Assembly: GCF_000720325.1 (NCBI RefSeq)
Contig: NZ_JOJM01000030.1
Span: 1-64,000 of the forward strand
Source: Streptomyces sp. NRRL B-1347
GTDB taxonomy: Bacteria; Actinomycetota; Actinomycetes; Streptomycetales; Streptomycetaceae
Direction of reading: 5' to 3'
DNA: 64,000 bases
In this document: one piece after another, positions 1 to 7,872 of the stretch
How the letters are laid out: every line of letters begins with the position of its first letter
How positions within the stretch are numbered: position 1 is the stretch's first letter
Made by a program: the position numbers and the translations under genes
The notes under the pieces: generated by a model
Seen by the model: only the letters and a program-made list of their open reading frames with translations
Told to the model about the DNA's origin: nothing
Database searches by the model: none

Positions 1-99
1 CGCATCAACCGCAACCCGCAACTGCCCTGGTCCTTCCTCACCCACACCGGCCTGACCATCCACCCACAACACCCACCGAACTTACGAAAAGATCAGTAG
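1..99 (+). pseudogene. C-terminal end of an IS630-type transposase (partial at window edge)
   Basis: The window opens inside a reading frame that gives 32 residues before a TAG at 97-99. The segment NPQLPWSFLTHTGLTI resembles the extreme C-terminus of IS630-family DDE transposases, and the IS630 copy near 45.6 kb ends with the similar block ETGLTIRPT. The catalytic part lies outside the window, so I cannot tell whether the gene is intact. Nothing recognisable follows until the next gene at 460. Confidence 0.5.
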
Positions 100-459
100 A
101 CGTTGTCTCGATTGGCGGAGTGTTGTCTTTGCGGGCCCCCGTGAGGGCTTCATGCCCGAGAACAACCGCGTCCCTCTCGTGGTTGCTTCGGGCGCGTTGG
201 TGTGGGGCGCAGGAGGCGTCGTTGCCACGGCTCGGTGACTGGCCCGGCACAATCGCCGCTGTGGGCTCGCTGGTCTGCTGCCGGTCGCAGTCAGCTGGGG
301 ACCGCGCGCCCGGAGCACGCGCCGGAATCGCATCGTCCGTTCGGGTGGGGTGGGCGGCTGGCCGGTGGACGGCGGCTGCCAGGGTCCGGTTCCGTGGGAA
401 ATGAGCAGCCCTTCTGCCTGCTCTGCTCTGGAAACCCTCCCTTTGGAAAGGTGAATCGC

Positions 460-1029
460 ATGATCCGACGCGTCTCTGCCGCCGCGGTGGTGGCCGCCGT
501 GTGCGGCGCCGTGGTGCTGACGGCGCCCGCGCACTCCGCCGGTACGCCCGCCGCCCGCGGCGCGGCCGTGCTGGCCCCGCCGCAGCTGTGCACCCCGGAG
601 GAGGAGGACAAGGGGGCGACCGACAACGCGGTCGCCAAGCAGTGCCACGTCCTCCGCGCCCGCAGCGCCGCCGACCGCGCCCACGCCTACTCCCAAATCA
701 TCACCGGCAACCCTGACGCGCTCTTGGAGGACGTCCAAGCCGCCCAGGCCGCCGACGAGGCCGCCACGGCCGCCGAGGCCGACGCCGTGGCGGCCCCCGA
801 CGCCGCCCAGGCCGCCAGCGCCGCGTGGGCCGTGGCCACCGCCGGCGCCAAACTCACCGCCGACCGCTCCGGCTACTATCCCCTCGACATCAGGAACACC
901 GCCGAGGCCGCGAAGGACGCTGCGTCCGACGCCGAGGACGAACAAACGAACGGGCCCGGGCAGGACGCGGCCCTGAACAAGAAGGCCGACCAGGCTGAGG
1001 CGGCCGCGCAGGCCGCCCTTGCCGGCTGA
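460..1029 (+). CDS. Secreted Ala-rich helical protein, unknown function
   Basis: This 189-residue protein starts with MIRRVSAAAVVAAV followed by a hydrophobic stretch and AHSAG, a Sec-type signal peptide with probable cleavage near residue 27. The mature part is dominated by Ala, Asp and Glu in helix-favouring runs (for example AAQAADEAATAAEADAVAA) and has two Cys residues near the N-terminus. The ATG at 460 is preceded by GGAAAG with good spacing; an in-frame GTG at 451 has no room for a ribosome site. It stands alone and a strong hairpin follows it. I do not recognise a named family; an extracellular or wall-associated structural protein is possible. Confidence 0.7.
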   Translation: MIRRVSAAAVVAAVCGAVVLTAPAHSAGTPAARGAAVLAPPQLCTPEEEDKGATDNAVAKQCHVLRARSAADRAHAYSQIITGNPDALLEDVQAAQAADEAATAAEADAVAAPDAAQAASAAWAVATAGAKLTADRSGYYPLDIRNTAEAAKDAASDAEDEQTNGPGQDAALNKKADQAEAAAQAALAG

Positions 1030-1048
1030 GACCAGCAGCTCGTCGCCG

Positions 1049-1089
1049 CCCCCGTCACCACGCCCCGGTGCTCGGCGTGGTGACGGGGG
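1049..1089. terminator. Bidirectional terminator hairpin
   Basis: A perfect 16-bp stem (arms 1049-1064 and 1074-1089; CCCCCGTCACCACGCC and its complement) with a 9-base loop lies between two convergent genes. There is no T-tract, as is common for actinobacterial terminators. Confidence 0.8.
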
Positions 1090-1148
1090 GTGCTGACCGG
1101 CCCGCATCATGTAGGTGCGGCGGAACGGGCCGGGCCGGCCGACTCTCT

Positions 1149-2623
1149 TCAGCGCCCAGGGCGCACGTACTTGCCGGTGAGATGCCCCTGCCCTATGCGG
1201 GCGTGGGCCCGGGCTGCCTGTTCCAGGGGCAGGACCGTGACCGGTGGCGGAGTGACTTTGCCTGCTTCGAGCAGGCGCAACAACCTGCCCAAGTCCTCTC
1301 TGTACCAGTCGGGGTGGAGATCGCGGAGCGCCGCGATCCGATAGGTCGTCACCTGCCTGCGCCGCGGAAGCGCGGCGGCCGCGAAGACCGCGGCCCCCAC
1401 CAGGTAGAAGCCGAGGGTGCGGAGCAGGCTTCGCCGTCCCTGGGAGAGTGCCGAGTGATGCCCGAACAGGATCAGCCGTCCGCCCGGGCGCAACGACCGG
1501 AGCGAGTCCCATGCCGTGCGGCCGCCGATGCCGTCGAGGACGACGTCCGCGCCACCACCGGTCTGCGCGCGCACCCGCGCGGGCACGTCCTCACGCGCGT
1601 GGTCCAGAGCCGTCGCGCCGAGCTCGGTGACGCGCGCTGCGCCTTCGCCCGCGGCCGTGCCGTACATCTCCAAGCCCTCGCGCAACCCCAGCTGCACCGC
1701 GGCGGTGCCGACCGCACCGGCGGCGCCCTGGACCAGGACGCGCTCGCCCTTCGTCGCGTCGGCGGCACGGTACAGAAGCTGATGTGCCGTCACGTAACTG
1801 AGGACGAGGCCAACGGCCCGGACGGGGTCGAGACCCGACGGCACGCGCACCAGGCTGCGAGCGGACAGGCAGACGTAGTCGGCATAGGCGCCGTACACCG
1901 TCAGAGCCGCCACCTGCTGTCCGGCTGTCCAGTCCGTGACCCCCGGCCCGAGGGCGTCGACCGTGCCGACCAGGTCGTAGCCGGGGGTGAGGGTGGCTTC
2001 GGGCCGCCTGGGTAGATGCCCTCCCGTAGCAGTACGTCGGTGAAGTTGACCTCCGCCGCGGCGACGGCCACCCGCACCTCGCCGAACCCGGGCTCCGGAA
2101 TCGCCTCTTCCACCAGGCGGAACGTGCGTGGTCCGCCGAAACGCGGGACGACGATCCGCCGGTTCGTCGCTTCTCCTGCCCGGGGCGCGGAACGGGAACG
2201 AGGCCGCAGTCGCACCATCACCACACCGCCGTGGGCGACTCGGGCCCGGGGACGCTGCTGCCGGTAGGCCATCAGCTCGGCCCGGGCCTCCTGCGGCAGC
2301 AGGGAGCTGTCCAGCACCTCGGCGGTCGCGTCGACCGTGCGTCCGCGCAGCCGCAGTCGCACCGGGGCGGCCGGACGCAGGCTGCGCCACCAGTTCTCCC
2401 GCCGGGCGTCTTCGACGAGAACCCGGATGTCCTCGCCATCGGCCGAGCGGCAGTAGCGGACGGGGAGAGTGCGCACGCGTGCGGTCTCGGGATCCGTGTA
2501 GGTGAGCAGCAGTCGTGTGCGGCTGAGCGGCCAGTGCGCGCTGGAACGCAGTACGGTGCGGGCGGCGGTGCGGGACAGTTCCGTGCACAGAGCACGGAGG
2601 GAGCGGAATGTGCTGTCTGCCAT
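1149..2623 (-). pseudogene. Deazaflavin-nitroreductase-like domain fused to MDR quinone reductase, frameshifted
   Basis: The N-terminal ~120 residues (MADSTFRSLRALCTEL onward, with the block DGEDIRVLVEDARRENWW) resemble F420-dependent nitroreductase/DUF385-type proteins. After a linker comes a zinc-less medium-chain dehydrogenase/reductase: GFGEVRVAVAAAEVNFTDVLLREGIYPG, then, in another frame, TLTPGYDLVGTVDALGPGV, the Rossmann segment VLVQGAAGAVGTAAVQLG and the end LTGKYVRPGR. The frame changes near 2005, within GGCGGCCC; adding one base restores GIYPGRPEATLTPGYDLVG, so a one-base deletion is the simplest explanation. It could be true decay or a sequencing error. The fusion itself is read in one continuous frame. 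It converges on the gene at 460-1029. Confidence 0.6.
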
Positions 2624-2880
2624 GGCTGATGTACTCCCTTCTTCCGGTCACTCTCAGCCTTGCGGGTCCGTCGGTCGCTTTCCGGGGCCAAGGCGCCCCT
2701 TGCTGGAGACGGATGGGTACGGACCCGCCGGCCGTGTGCCGTGTCGGTCCGCACGTCGATGCCGCCCCGGGGACTGGCTGCCCGTCGGGGCGGGACACCC
2801 GAGCCAGTCAGTCTGCCTGCGCCGAAGGGAGAGGCCATGACGGCTGCGGTTCTCCGGAAGCGCGCTGTGCTCGTTGCCCG

Positions 2881-3468
2881 TCAGCCAGCCGCGCGGCCCC
2901 ATTGCGGACCCAGCTGATCCCACTCCTGCCCCCATCGCTCGGTGGCCTGGTGCTCGACGCGCAGTCGCGCCAGGCGCCCGCCCGCGAGGAACGCCAGGCA
3001 GGTGACCGAAGCGGTGCCGGCGCCGGTCACCACCACACGCGTGGTGCCGTCCGTGCGGCTGATGGGGGCGGAGACCAGACGGCCGTGCGGGTCTGCCCAC
3101 AGAGTCAGCTCCGTGCCCTTCTTGGTGCCGGGCCGCACGGATGCGCTCCCTTGGCGGAGCGTGCCGCCGTCATCGGCCCAGCGCACCCGTGCCCGTACGC
3201 GGTCGAACTCGGCACCGGTGTTCCCGTCGCGCGCGCCGGCGGGCGCCGTCTCCGACAGGACGGCGTGGACCGACTGCCGCCCGGAGCGCTGCCGCTCGAC
3301 GGCGTCCTCCATGGCGTGCGCGCCCACGAGGCCGACCGCGGTGCCTCCGCCCAAGCCGGCCAGCCACGCGAACAGGAAGATCCAGGCCTCCACCACATCG
3401 CTGCGGCGGCGCAGCGGGTTGCCCCGCCACCGCCAGCCCGGGCTCCTCGCCCCTCGGAACGTCCGCAT
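2881..3468 (-). CDS. Rv1733c-family membrane protein
   Basis: The protein begins MRTFRGARSPGWRWRGNPLRRRSDVVEAW, the signature opening of Rv1733c-like actinobacterial membrane proteins, followed by a first hydrophobic helix (IFLFAWLAGLGGGTAVGLVG) and a second one near the C-terminus (VVVTGAGTASVTCLAFLAG). The extracytoplasmic middle part contains the expected RVRWADDGGTLRQG segment. A GTG at 3477 in frame could add three residues; I chose the ATG because family members start with MR-FRG. In Mycobacterium tuberculosis Rv1733c belongs to the DosR dormancy regulon, which fits the universal stress protein upstream and the hydrogenase locus next door. Molecular function is unknown. Confidence 0.8.
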   Translation of the reverse strand: MRTFRGARSPGWRWRGNPLRRRSDVVEAWIFLFAWLAGLGGGTAVGLVGAHAMEDAVERQRSGRQSVHAVLSETAPAGARDGNTGAEFDRVRARVRWADDGGTLRQGSASVRPGTKKGTELTLWADPHGRLVSAPISRTDGTTRVVVTGAGTASVTCLAFLAGGRLARLRVEHQATERWGQEWDQLGPQWGRAAG

Positions 3469-3567
3469 CGGTCCCACACCACCCCACGGAGACGCTTGGC
3501 ACGGCCCCTGCCAAGAAGTCGACCTGTAGATCGCGCGACACCCACCGGTTCCCCGGCCTGTCGCTTC

Positions 3568-4464
3568 TCACTCGTGCGCGACGACGGCAACGGGACAGCT
3601 AACCTGGTGAATGGCCATGTGCGTGACGTGGCCGGTATGGCTTCGCAGGCGCCCGTGCCGCATCTCACGCCCCAGGACGAGGAGTCCCGCGTAGCGCGCG
3701 GCGCGTGACACCGCGGGAACCGGACGGCCGTACTCCGCCGTTGCGTGAACGGCGACCTGGGGGTACTTGTCCTTCCACGGTTCGAGCACGGACTCAAGGA
3801 CCCACTCGGCGTCCCGCTGCGTCGGCACGTGCCCCCGTTCGTCGGTGCCGCCGCGCGTGTTCGGCAGCCGCCAGGCGTGCACGACGTGCAGCGGCGCGGC
3901 ACGGTGGCGAGCAGCCTCGAAGGCGAAGGCCAGCAGCGAGTCGCAGGAGTGGCGCAGGTCGAGGGCGACCACCACCGGACGGTACGGGTTCCCGACCGAG
4001 GCTTCGCGATCGCCATTGGGCACGTGCTCGTCCACGGCCTCGAAACCCGCCCGCACGAGCACGACGGGAGTGCGCGCGTGGGCCACCACCGCCATGGCCA
4101 CGGACCCGGCCAGGAGCCCGCCGAGGCCCCCGAAGCCCTGATTGCCGAGCACCAGCAGTTCCCCCGCGTCTGCCTCGGCCAGCAGCGCCGGCACCGGTGG
4201 CCTGTGGATCTGTTCGGCGGTCACCGGCACCTGCGGGTGATCCTCGTCGAGCCGGTCCACGGCGGAGCGCAGGATCCGCCGTGCCCAGTACCGTGGGGCC
4301 GCCAACTCGGGCAGGCTCACCGGTTCGTCGTCGCCCGGCAGCCCCTCCCAGGCGTGCACGACGCGTAGGGGAAGACCGCGGCGCAGTGCTTCCCGAGCCG
4401 CCCAGTCCGCAGCGGCGACACTCTCACGTGAGCCGTCCAGGCCCACCACGATCGGCCGGAGCAT
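3568..4464 (-). CDS. Universal stress protein, two tandem Usp domains
   Basis: The 298-residue protein has two Usp domains: the first starts MLRPIVVGLDGSRESVAAADWAAREA and contains the nucleotide-binding type motif LLVLGNQGFGGLGGLLAGSVA; the second starts PVVVALDLRHSCDSLLAFAF and carries LLVLGREMRHGRLRSHTGHV in the corresponding place. The start at 4464 has a strong site (GGGAGGTGAGG) seven bases upstream. It is divergent from the hydrogenase maturation operon, and the 125-bp intergenic region holds a perfect palindrome (4538-4553). Such tandem Usp proteins are typical of hypoxia or dormancy regulons in actinobacteria; ligand and target are unknown. Confidence 0.92.
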   Translation of the reverse strand: MLRPIVVGLDGSRESVAAADWAAREALRRGLPLRVVHAWEGLPGDDEPVSLPELAAPRYWARRILRSAVDRLDEDHPQVPVTAEQIHRPPVPALLAEADAGELLVLGNQGFGGLGGLLAGSVAMAVVAHARTPVVLVRAGFEAVDEHVPNGDREASVGNPYRPVVVALDLRHSCDSLLAFAFEAARHRAAPLHVVHAWRLPNTRGGTDERGHVPTQRDAEWVLESVLEPWKDKYPQVAVHATAEYGRPVPAVSRAARYAGLLVLGREMRHGRLRSHTGHVTHMAIHQVSCPVAVVAHE

Positions 4465-4537
4465 CGACCTCACCTCCCTGTGCCGCAAGCGTCGCGCGGC
4501 ACGCGTGGTGGGGACACGGGCGCACCGGCCTTCGGAA

Positions 4538-4553
4538 GGGGCCGTTCGGCCCC
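4538..4553. promoter_or_regulatory. Palindrome GGGGCCGTTCGGCCCC, candidate operator
   Basis: A 16-bp inverted repeat (6-bp arms, GTTC centre) sits between the divergent universal stress protein gene and the hydrogenase protease gene. Its 14-bp core recurs exactly at 7747-7760. It lies 37 bases before the ATG at 4590 and 74 bases from the start at 4464, a fitting place for a regulator of both directions. The protein that binds it is not identifiable here. Confidence 0.55.
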
Positions 4554-4589
4554 TGCTTGCCGCCGGGCGCGGCCGCCGACGCTGGAGAC

Positions 4590-5096
4590 ATGAAGGAACG
4601 GACACGCATCGCCGTAGTGGGCGTCGGCAACGAGTACCGACATGACGACGGGCTGGGCCCCGCCGTCGTCGCACGGATCCGTGAACGGACCACGGTGCGT
4701 CCGCTGCCGCCCGGGACGACGCTGGACACCTGTGACGGCGAGCCCGGGAGGCTCATCACTCTGTGGCAGGGTGCCGACCTCGCAGTGGTCGTGGACGCCG
4801 CGCACGCACATCCCGGTACCCCCGGCCGCGTGCACCGCATCGAACTGGACGCCGTACGACTCGCTCAACCCCCCGCCGCCGGATCCCACGGGCTCGGGCT
4901 CGGTGAAGCCGTCGAACTCGCCCGTGTGCTGGGCCGGTTGCCCGGCCGCCTCGTCGTGTTCGCGGTCGAAGGCTCCGACACCTCGCTGGGCACCGGCCTG
5001 TCACCCGCGGTCGCGGCCGCCATCGGGCCGCTCGCCGAGACCGTCGAGCAAGAGATCGTGCGGCACCGTGACGCCGCAGCCCGGGGCGGACCGTGA
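4590..5096 (+). CDS. [NiFe]-hydrogenase maturation protease (HyaD/HybD/HycI type)
   Basis: The 168-residue protein begins with IAVVGVGNEYRHDDGLGPAVV, the GNE-x4-DDG-x-G signature of hydrogenase maturation endopeptidases whose Glu and Asp ligate nickel. VVVDAAHAH and GSHGLGLGEAVELA carry further conserved positions, and VFAVEGSDTSLGTGLSPAV is the usual C-terminal block. This class removes the C-terminal peptide of the hydrogenase large subunit after nickel insertion; the large subunit at 14917-16266 has the matching cleavable tail. The ATG has GGAG upstream. It is the first gene of the maturation operon and overlaps hypF by four bases (GTGA). Confidence 0.9.
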   Translation: MKERTRIAVVGVGNEYRHDDGLGPAVVARIRERTTVRPLPPGTTLDTCDGEPGRLITLWQGADLAVVVDAAHAHPGTPGRVHRIELDAVRLAQPPAAGSHGLGLGEAVELARVLGRLPGRLVVFAVEGSDTSLGTGLSPAVAAAIGPLAETVEQEIVRHRDAAARGGP

Positions 5097-7483
5097 CCCA
5101 CGTGACGCGTGGCTTCGTGGTCCGCGGCACCGTGCAGGGCGTGGGCTTCCGGCCGTTCGTGCACCGGCTCGCCGGTGAACTCCGGCTGACCGGCTGGGTC
5201 GCGAACGTGGACGGCCACGTCGAGGGGGTGGTCGCGGGACCCGTCGACGCCGTAGCGGAGTTCGGGCGGCGGCTGCGCGCGGACGCGCCGGTGCTCGCGC
5301 GCGTACGAGAGGTCGCGTGGACTCCGTCGGACGCCGCCGGAGTGCCGCATCCCGGGGGCAGCGACGACGTGGTGAGGCCGAAGGCCTTCGCGGTCCGCCG
5401 CAGCGCCCCCGTGCGGCGCGCTACCCCCGCCCGGCGTGAGATCCCGCCCGACGCGGCGATCTGCGCGGCCTGCCTGCGTGAGCTGTTCGCCCCGGAAGAC
5501 CGCCGCTACCGGTACCCGTTCGTCAACTGCACCGACTGCGGACCGCGGGCCACCATCATCGAGGACCTGCCCTACGACCGGATCCGGACCGCCATGCGCC
5601 GGTTCCCGATGTGTGCCGACTGCGCTGCGGAGTACGCCGATCCCCGTGACCGCCGCTTCCACGCCGAGCCCGTGGCCTGCCCCGCGTGCGGGCCGACGCT
5701 CGCCTGGGACGACCTGCGCGGCGAGCGGGCGCTGAAGGCCGCCGTGGGCGTCGTCGCCGACGGCGGGATCGTCGCCGTGAAGGGACTGGGTGGCTACCAG
5801 CTGGTGTGCGACGCGATGAATTCAGCCGCGGTGGCCGAGCTGCGGCACCGCAAGCGCAGGCCGGTGAAGCCGTTCGCCGTGATGGTGCGCGACGTGCGGA
5901 CGGTCGGGCGACTGGCCCGGGTGAACAGTACGGAGCTGGCGCTGCTGACCTCGCCCGCACGGCCCGTGGTGCTGCTGAGGCCCCGGACCGGGCGCGGCGG
6001 GGGAGCGCTGCCCGTGGCGGCCGCTGTGCACCCGGCACCGGGCTCCGACGAGGGCTTGCCGGGACCGGGCACACCGGCTGTCACCGGCCGCCTCGGCCTC
6101 TTCCTGCCCACCACAGGGCTGCACCACCTCCTGGTGCGCGAGCTGGACCGGCCCCTCGTCGTCACCAGCGGGAACCTCTCCGACGAGCCCATCGCCATCG
6201 ACGACGCCGAGGCCCGTCACGCCCTGGCCCACGTGGCTGACGGCTTCCTCACCCACGACCGGCCGATCCGCGCCCGCTACGACGACTCCGTGGTCCTCAC
6301 CGCCGGGCGCCTGCCTCTCACCGTGCGCCGCGCCCGGGGCCTGGCGCCCGCGCCGCTTCCCCTCGCCCCCAGGACGCCAGTTCCGCTCGCGGGCGCCGGA
6401 GCGCAGCTCAAGCACACCTTGACGCTGGCCGAGAGCGATCGGGCCCATCTCGGCCCGCACCAAGGCGACTTGGCGTGCTCGGCCACGCACGCGGCCTTCG
6501 AGGGCGCGTACGCCGACCTGTGCCGTCTCACTGGCATCACCCCGCGTGCCATCGCGCACGACCCGCACCCCGGCTACCTGTCCACCCAGTGGGCGCTCGC
6601 CCAGCCGCTGAGACGCCTGCCCGTACAGCACCATCACGCACATGTGGCGGCGTGCGCGGCCGAACACGGGCTGCGCGGGCCGTTCCTCGGCGTCGCCTAC
6701 GACGGGCTGGGCCTGGGCGACGACGGGACGCTGTGGGGCGGGGAGGTCCTGGTCGCCGACCTCAAGAGCTACCGGCGCGTGGCGCGGTTCGCCACGGCGC
6801 CGCTGCCCGGCGGCGACGCGGCCGTGCGCCACCCCTACCGCATGGCCCTCGGGTACCTCTTCGGGGCCGAGTCGCTCGGTTCGCCGTCCCACGCCGCAGC
6901 CGCTCGCGCGTTCCTCGGCCGGGTCGATCCCCGGCAGGCCGAGGTGGTCGGCGCCATGGTCGCGCGCGGCGTCAACTGCCCGCGCGCCTCCAGCGCCGGA
7001 CGGCTCTTCGACACCGTGGCCAGCCTCCTCGGACTCGTCGACACCAACAGTTACGAAGGCGAGGCGGCTGCCGCACTGGAAGCGGTGGCCGGACGCGAGC
7101 GTGCGGTGCCCCTGTGCCACCGCGTCGTGCGCGTCGGGGACCTGTGGGTGTACGACTGCGCGGCGACAATCGGCGACCTGCTGGAGCGCCAGGCGAGCGG
7201 CGAGTCCGTCCCACGCCTCGCCGCGGCCTTCCACCAAGCCCTCGCGGCCGCCACCGCCGAACTGGTCGCCAGAGCCGTCGAGCAGGGCGCACCGCGCACG
7301 GTGTGCCTGGGCGGCGGCTGCTTCGCCAACGTCCTGCTGCTCACCCACGTACGCAGACGACTGCGCGCCCTGGGCCTGCGGGTGCTGGTCGGACGCGAGG
7401 TGCCCGTCGGCGACGGCGGCATCAGCTACGGCCAGGCGGCGGTCGCCGCCGCGCGCCTCGCCCACGAACGCAAGAGGAGGTGA
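5093..7483 (+). CDS. hypF: Carbamoyltransferase HypF
   Basis: HypF makes the thiocarboxamide precursor of the cyanide ligands of the [NiFe] site from carbamoyl phosphate and ATP. The 796-residue length and all domains fit: an N-terminal acylphosphatase domain (RGTVQGVGFRPFVHRL), two zinc-finger pairs (CAACLREL/CTDCG at about residues 124-150 and CADCAAEY/CPACG at about 174-202), a YrdC-like domain with KGLGGYQLVCDA, and a C-terminal Kae1-like domain with VQHHHAHVAACAAEHG and GGGCFANVLL. It overlaps the protease gene and is followed six bases later by hypC. Substrate acceptor is the C-terminal Cys of HypE, encoded at 18066-19100. Confidence 0.97.
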   Translation: MTHVTRGFVVRGTVQGVGFRPFVHRLAGELRLTGWVANVDGHVEGVVAGPVDAVAEFGRRLRADAPVLARVREVAWTPSDAAGVPHPGGSDDVVRPKAFAVRRSAPVRRATPARREIPPDAAICAACLRELFAPEDRRYRYPFVNCTDCGPRATIIEDLPYDRIRTAMRRFPMCADCAAEYADPRDRRFHAEPVACPACGPTLAWDDLRGERALKAAVGVVADGGIVAVKGLGGYQLVCDAMNSAAVAELRHRKRRPVKPFAVMVRDVRTVGRLARVNSTELALLTSPARPVVLLRPRTGRGGGALPVAAAVHPAPGSDEGLPGPGTPAVTGRLGLFLPTTGLHHLLVRELDRPLVVTSGNLSDEPIAIDDAEARHALAHVADGFLTHDRPIRARYDDSVVLTAGRLPLTVRRARGLAPAPLPLAPRTPVPLAGAGAQLKHTLTLAESDRAHLGPHQGDLACSATHAAFEGAYADLCRLTGITPRAIAHDPHPGYLSTQWALAQPLRRLPVQHHHAHVAACAAEHGLRGPFLGVAYDGLGLGDDGTLWGGEVLVADLKSYRRVARFATAPLPGGDAAVRHPYRMALGYLFGAESLGSPSHAAAARAFLGRVDPRQAEVVGAMVARGVNCPRASSAGRLFDTVASLLGLVDTNSYEGEAAAALEAVAGRERAVPLCHRVVRVGDLWVYDCAATIGDLLERQASGESVPRLAAAFHQALAAATAELVARAVEQGAPRTVCLGGGCFANVLLLTHVRRRLRALGLRVLVGREVPVGDGGISYGQAAVAAARLAHERKRR

Positions 7484-7488
7484 GAGCA

Positions 7489-7746
7489 GTGTGCCTGGGG
7501 ATTCCCGGCCGCGTACTCGACCTGTACGACGACGCCGGACTGCGCATGGCGACCGTCGACTTCGGCGGCGTACGGCGCGAGGCGTGCCTGAGCTACACGC
7601 CGGACGCGGCCGTCGGCAGCTACGTGATCGTGCACGTCGGCTTCGCGATCACCGAGGTCGACGAGGCGGAGGCGCACCGCACGCTGGAGGTGCTGCGCTC
7701 GATGGCCGCCGCGGTCGAGGGCGAACTCGGCGAACCACTGCCCTGA
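7489..7746 (+). CDS. hypC: Hydrogenase assembly chaperone HypC
   Basis: The 85-residue protein starts MCLGIPGRVLDLYDD, the HypC/HupF signature in which Cys2 becomes N-terminal and binds the Fe(CN)2CO unit together with HypD. The segment VDFGGVRREACLSY and the ending GSYVIVHVGFAI-x-VDEAEA are also typical. It starts with GTG, five bases after the hypF stop, with AGGAGG overlapping the hypF end as ribosome site. A 14-bp palindrome follows immediately after its stop codon. Confidence 0.97.
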   Translation: MCLGIPGRVLDLYDDAGLRMATVDFGGVRREACLSYTPDAAVGSYVIVHVGFAITEVDEAEAHRTLEVLRSMAAAVEGELGEPLP

Positions 7747-7760
7747 GGGCCGTTCGGCCC
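7747..7760. promoter_or_regulatory. Palindrome GGGCCGTTCGGCCC, second copy of candidate operator
   Basis: This perfect palindrome begins one base after the hypC stop and lies 112 bp upstream of the acyl-CoA synthetase fusion gene. It is identical to the core of the palindrome at 4538-4553. It could be an operator for the downstream gene, or simply a short hairpin; the repeated exact sequence favours a protein-binding site. Confidence 0.5.
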
Positions 7761-7872
7761 GCCCACAGGCGCCGCCCGGCCCCGGCTGGTGCCCGCCCGG
7801 CCACTGCGCCGCGGGCCCTCGGCGCCGGACGCTGAAGACGTCCACCGAACGCACAGAATCGCGAGGTCCGTG

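Noticed and set aside
82..1512. 476-codon minus-strand open frame at the left side
   Set aside because: It runs across a secreted protein gene, a terminator and an MDR gene, with low-complexity Gly/Arg sequence.
5822..7465. 547-codon minus-strand frame opposite hypF
   Set aside because: Antisense shadow of hypF; no domain.
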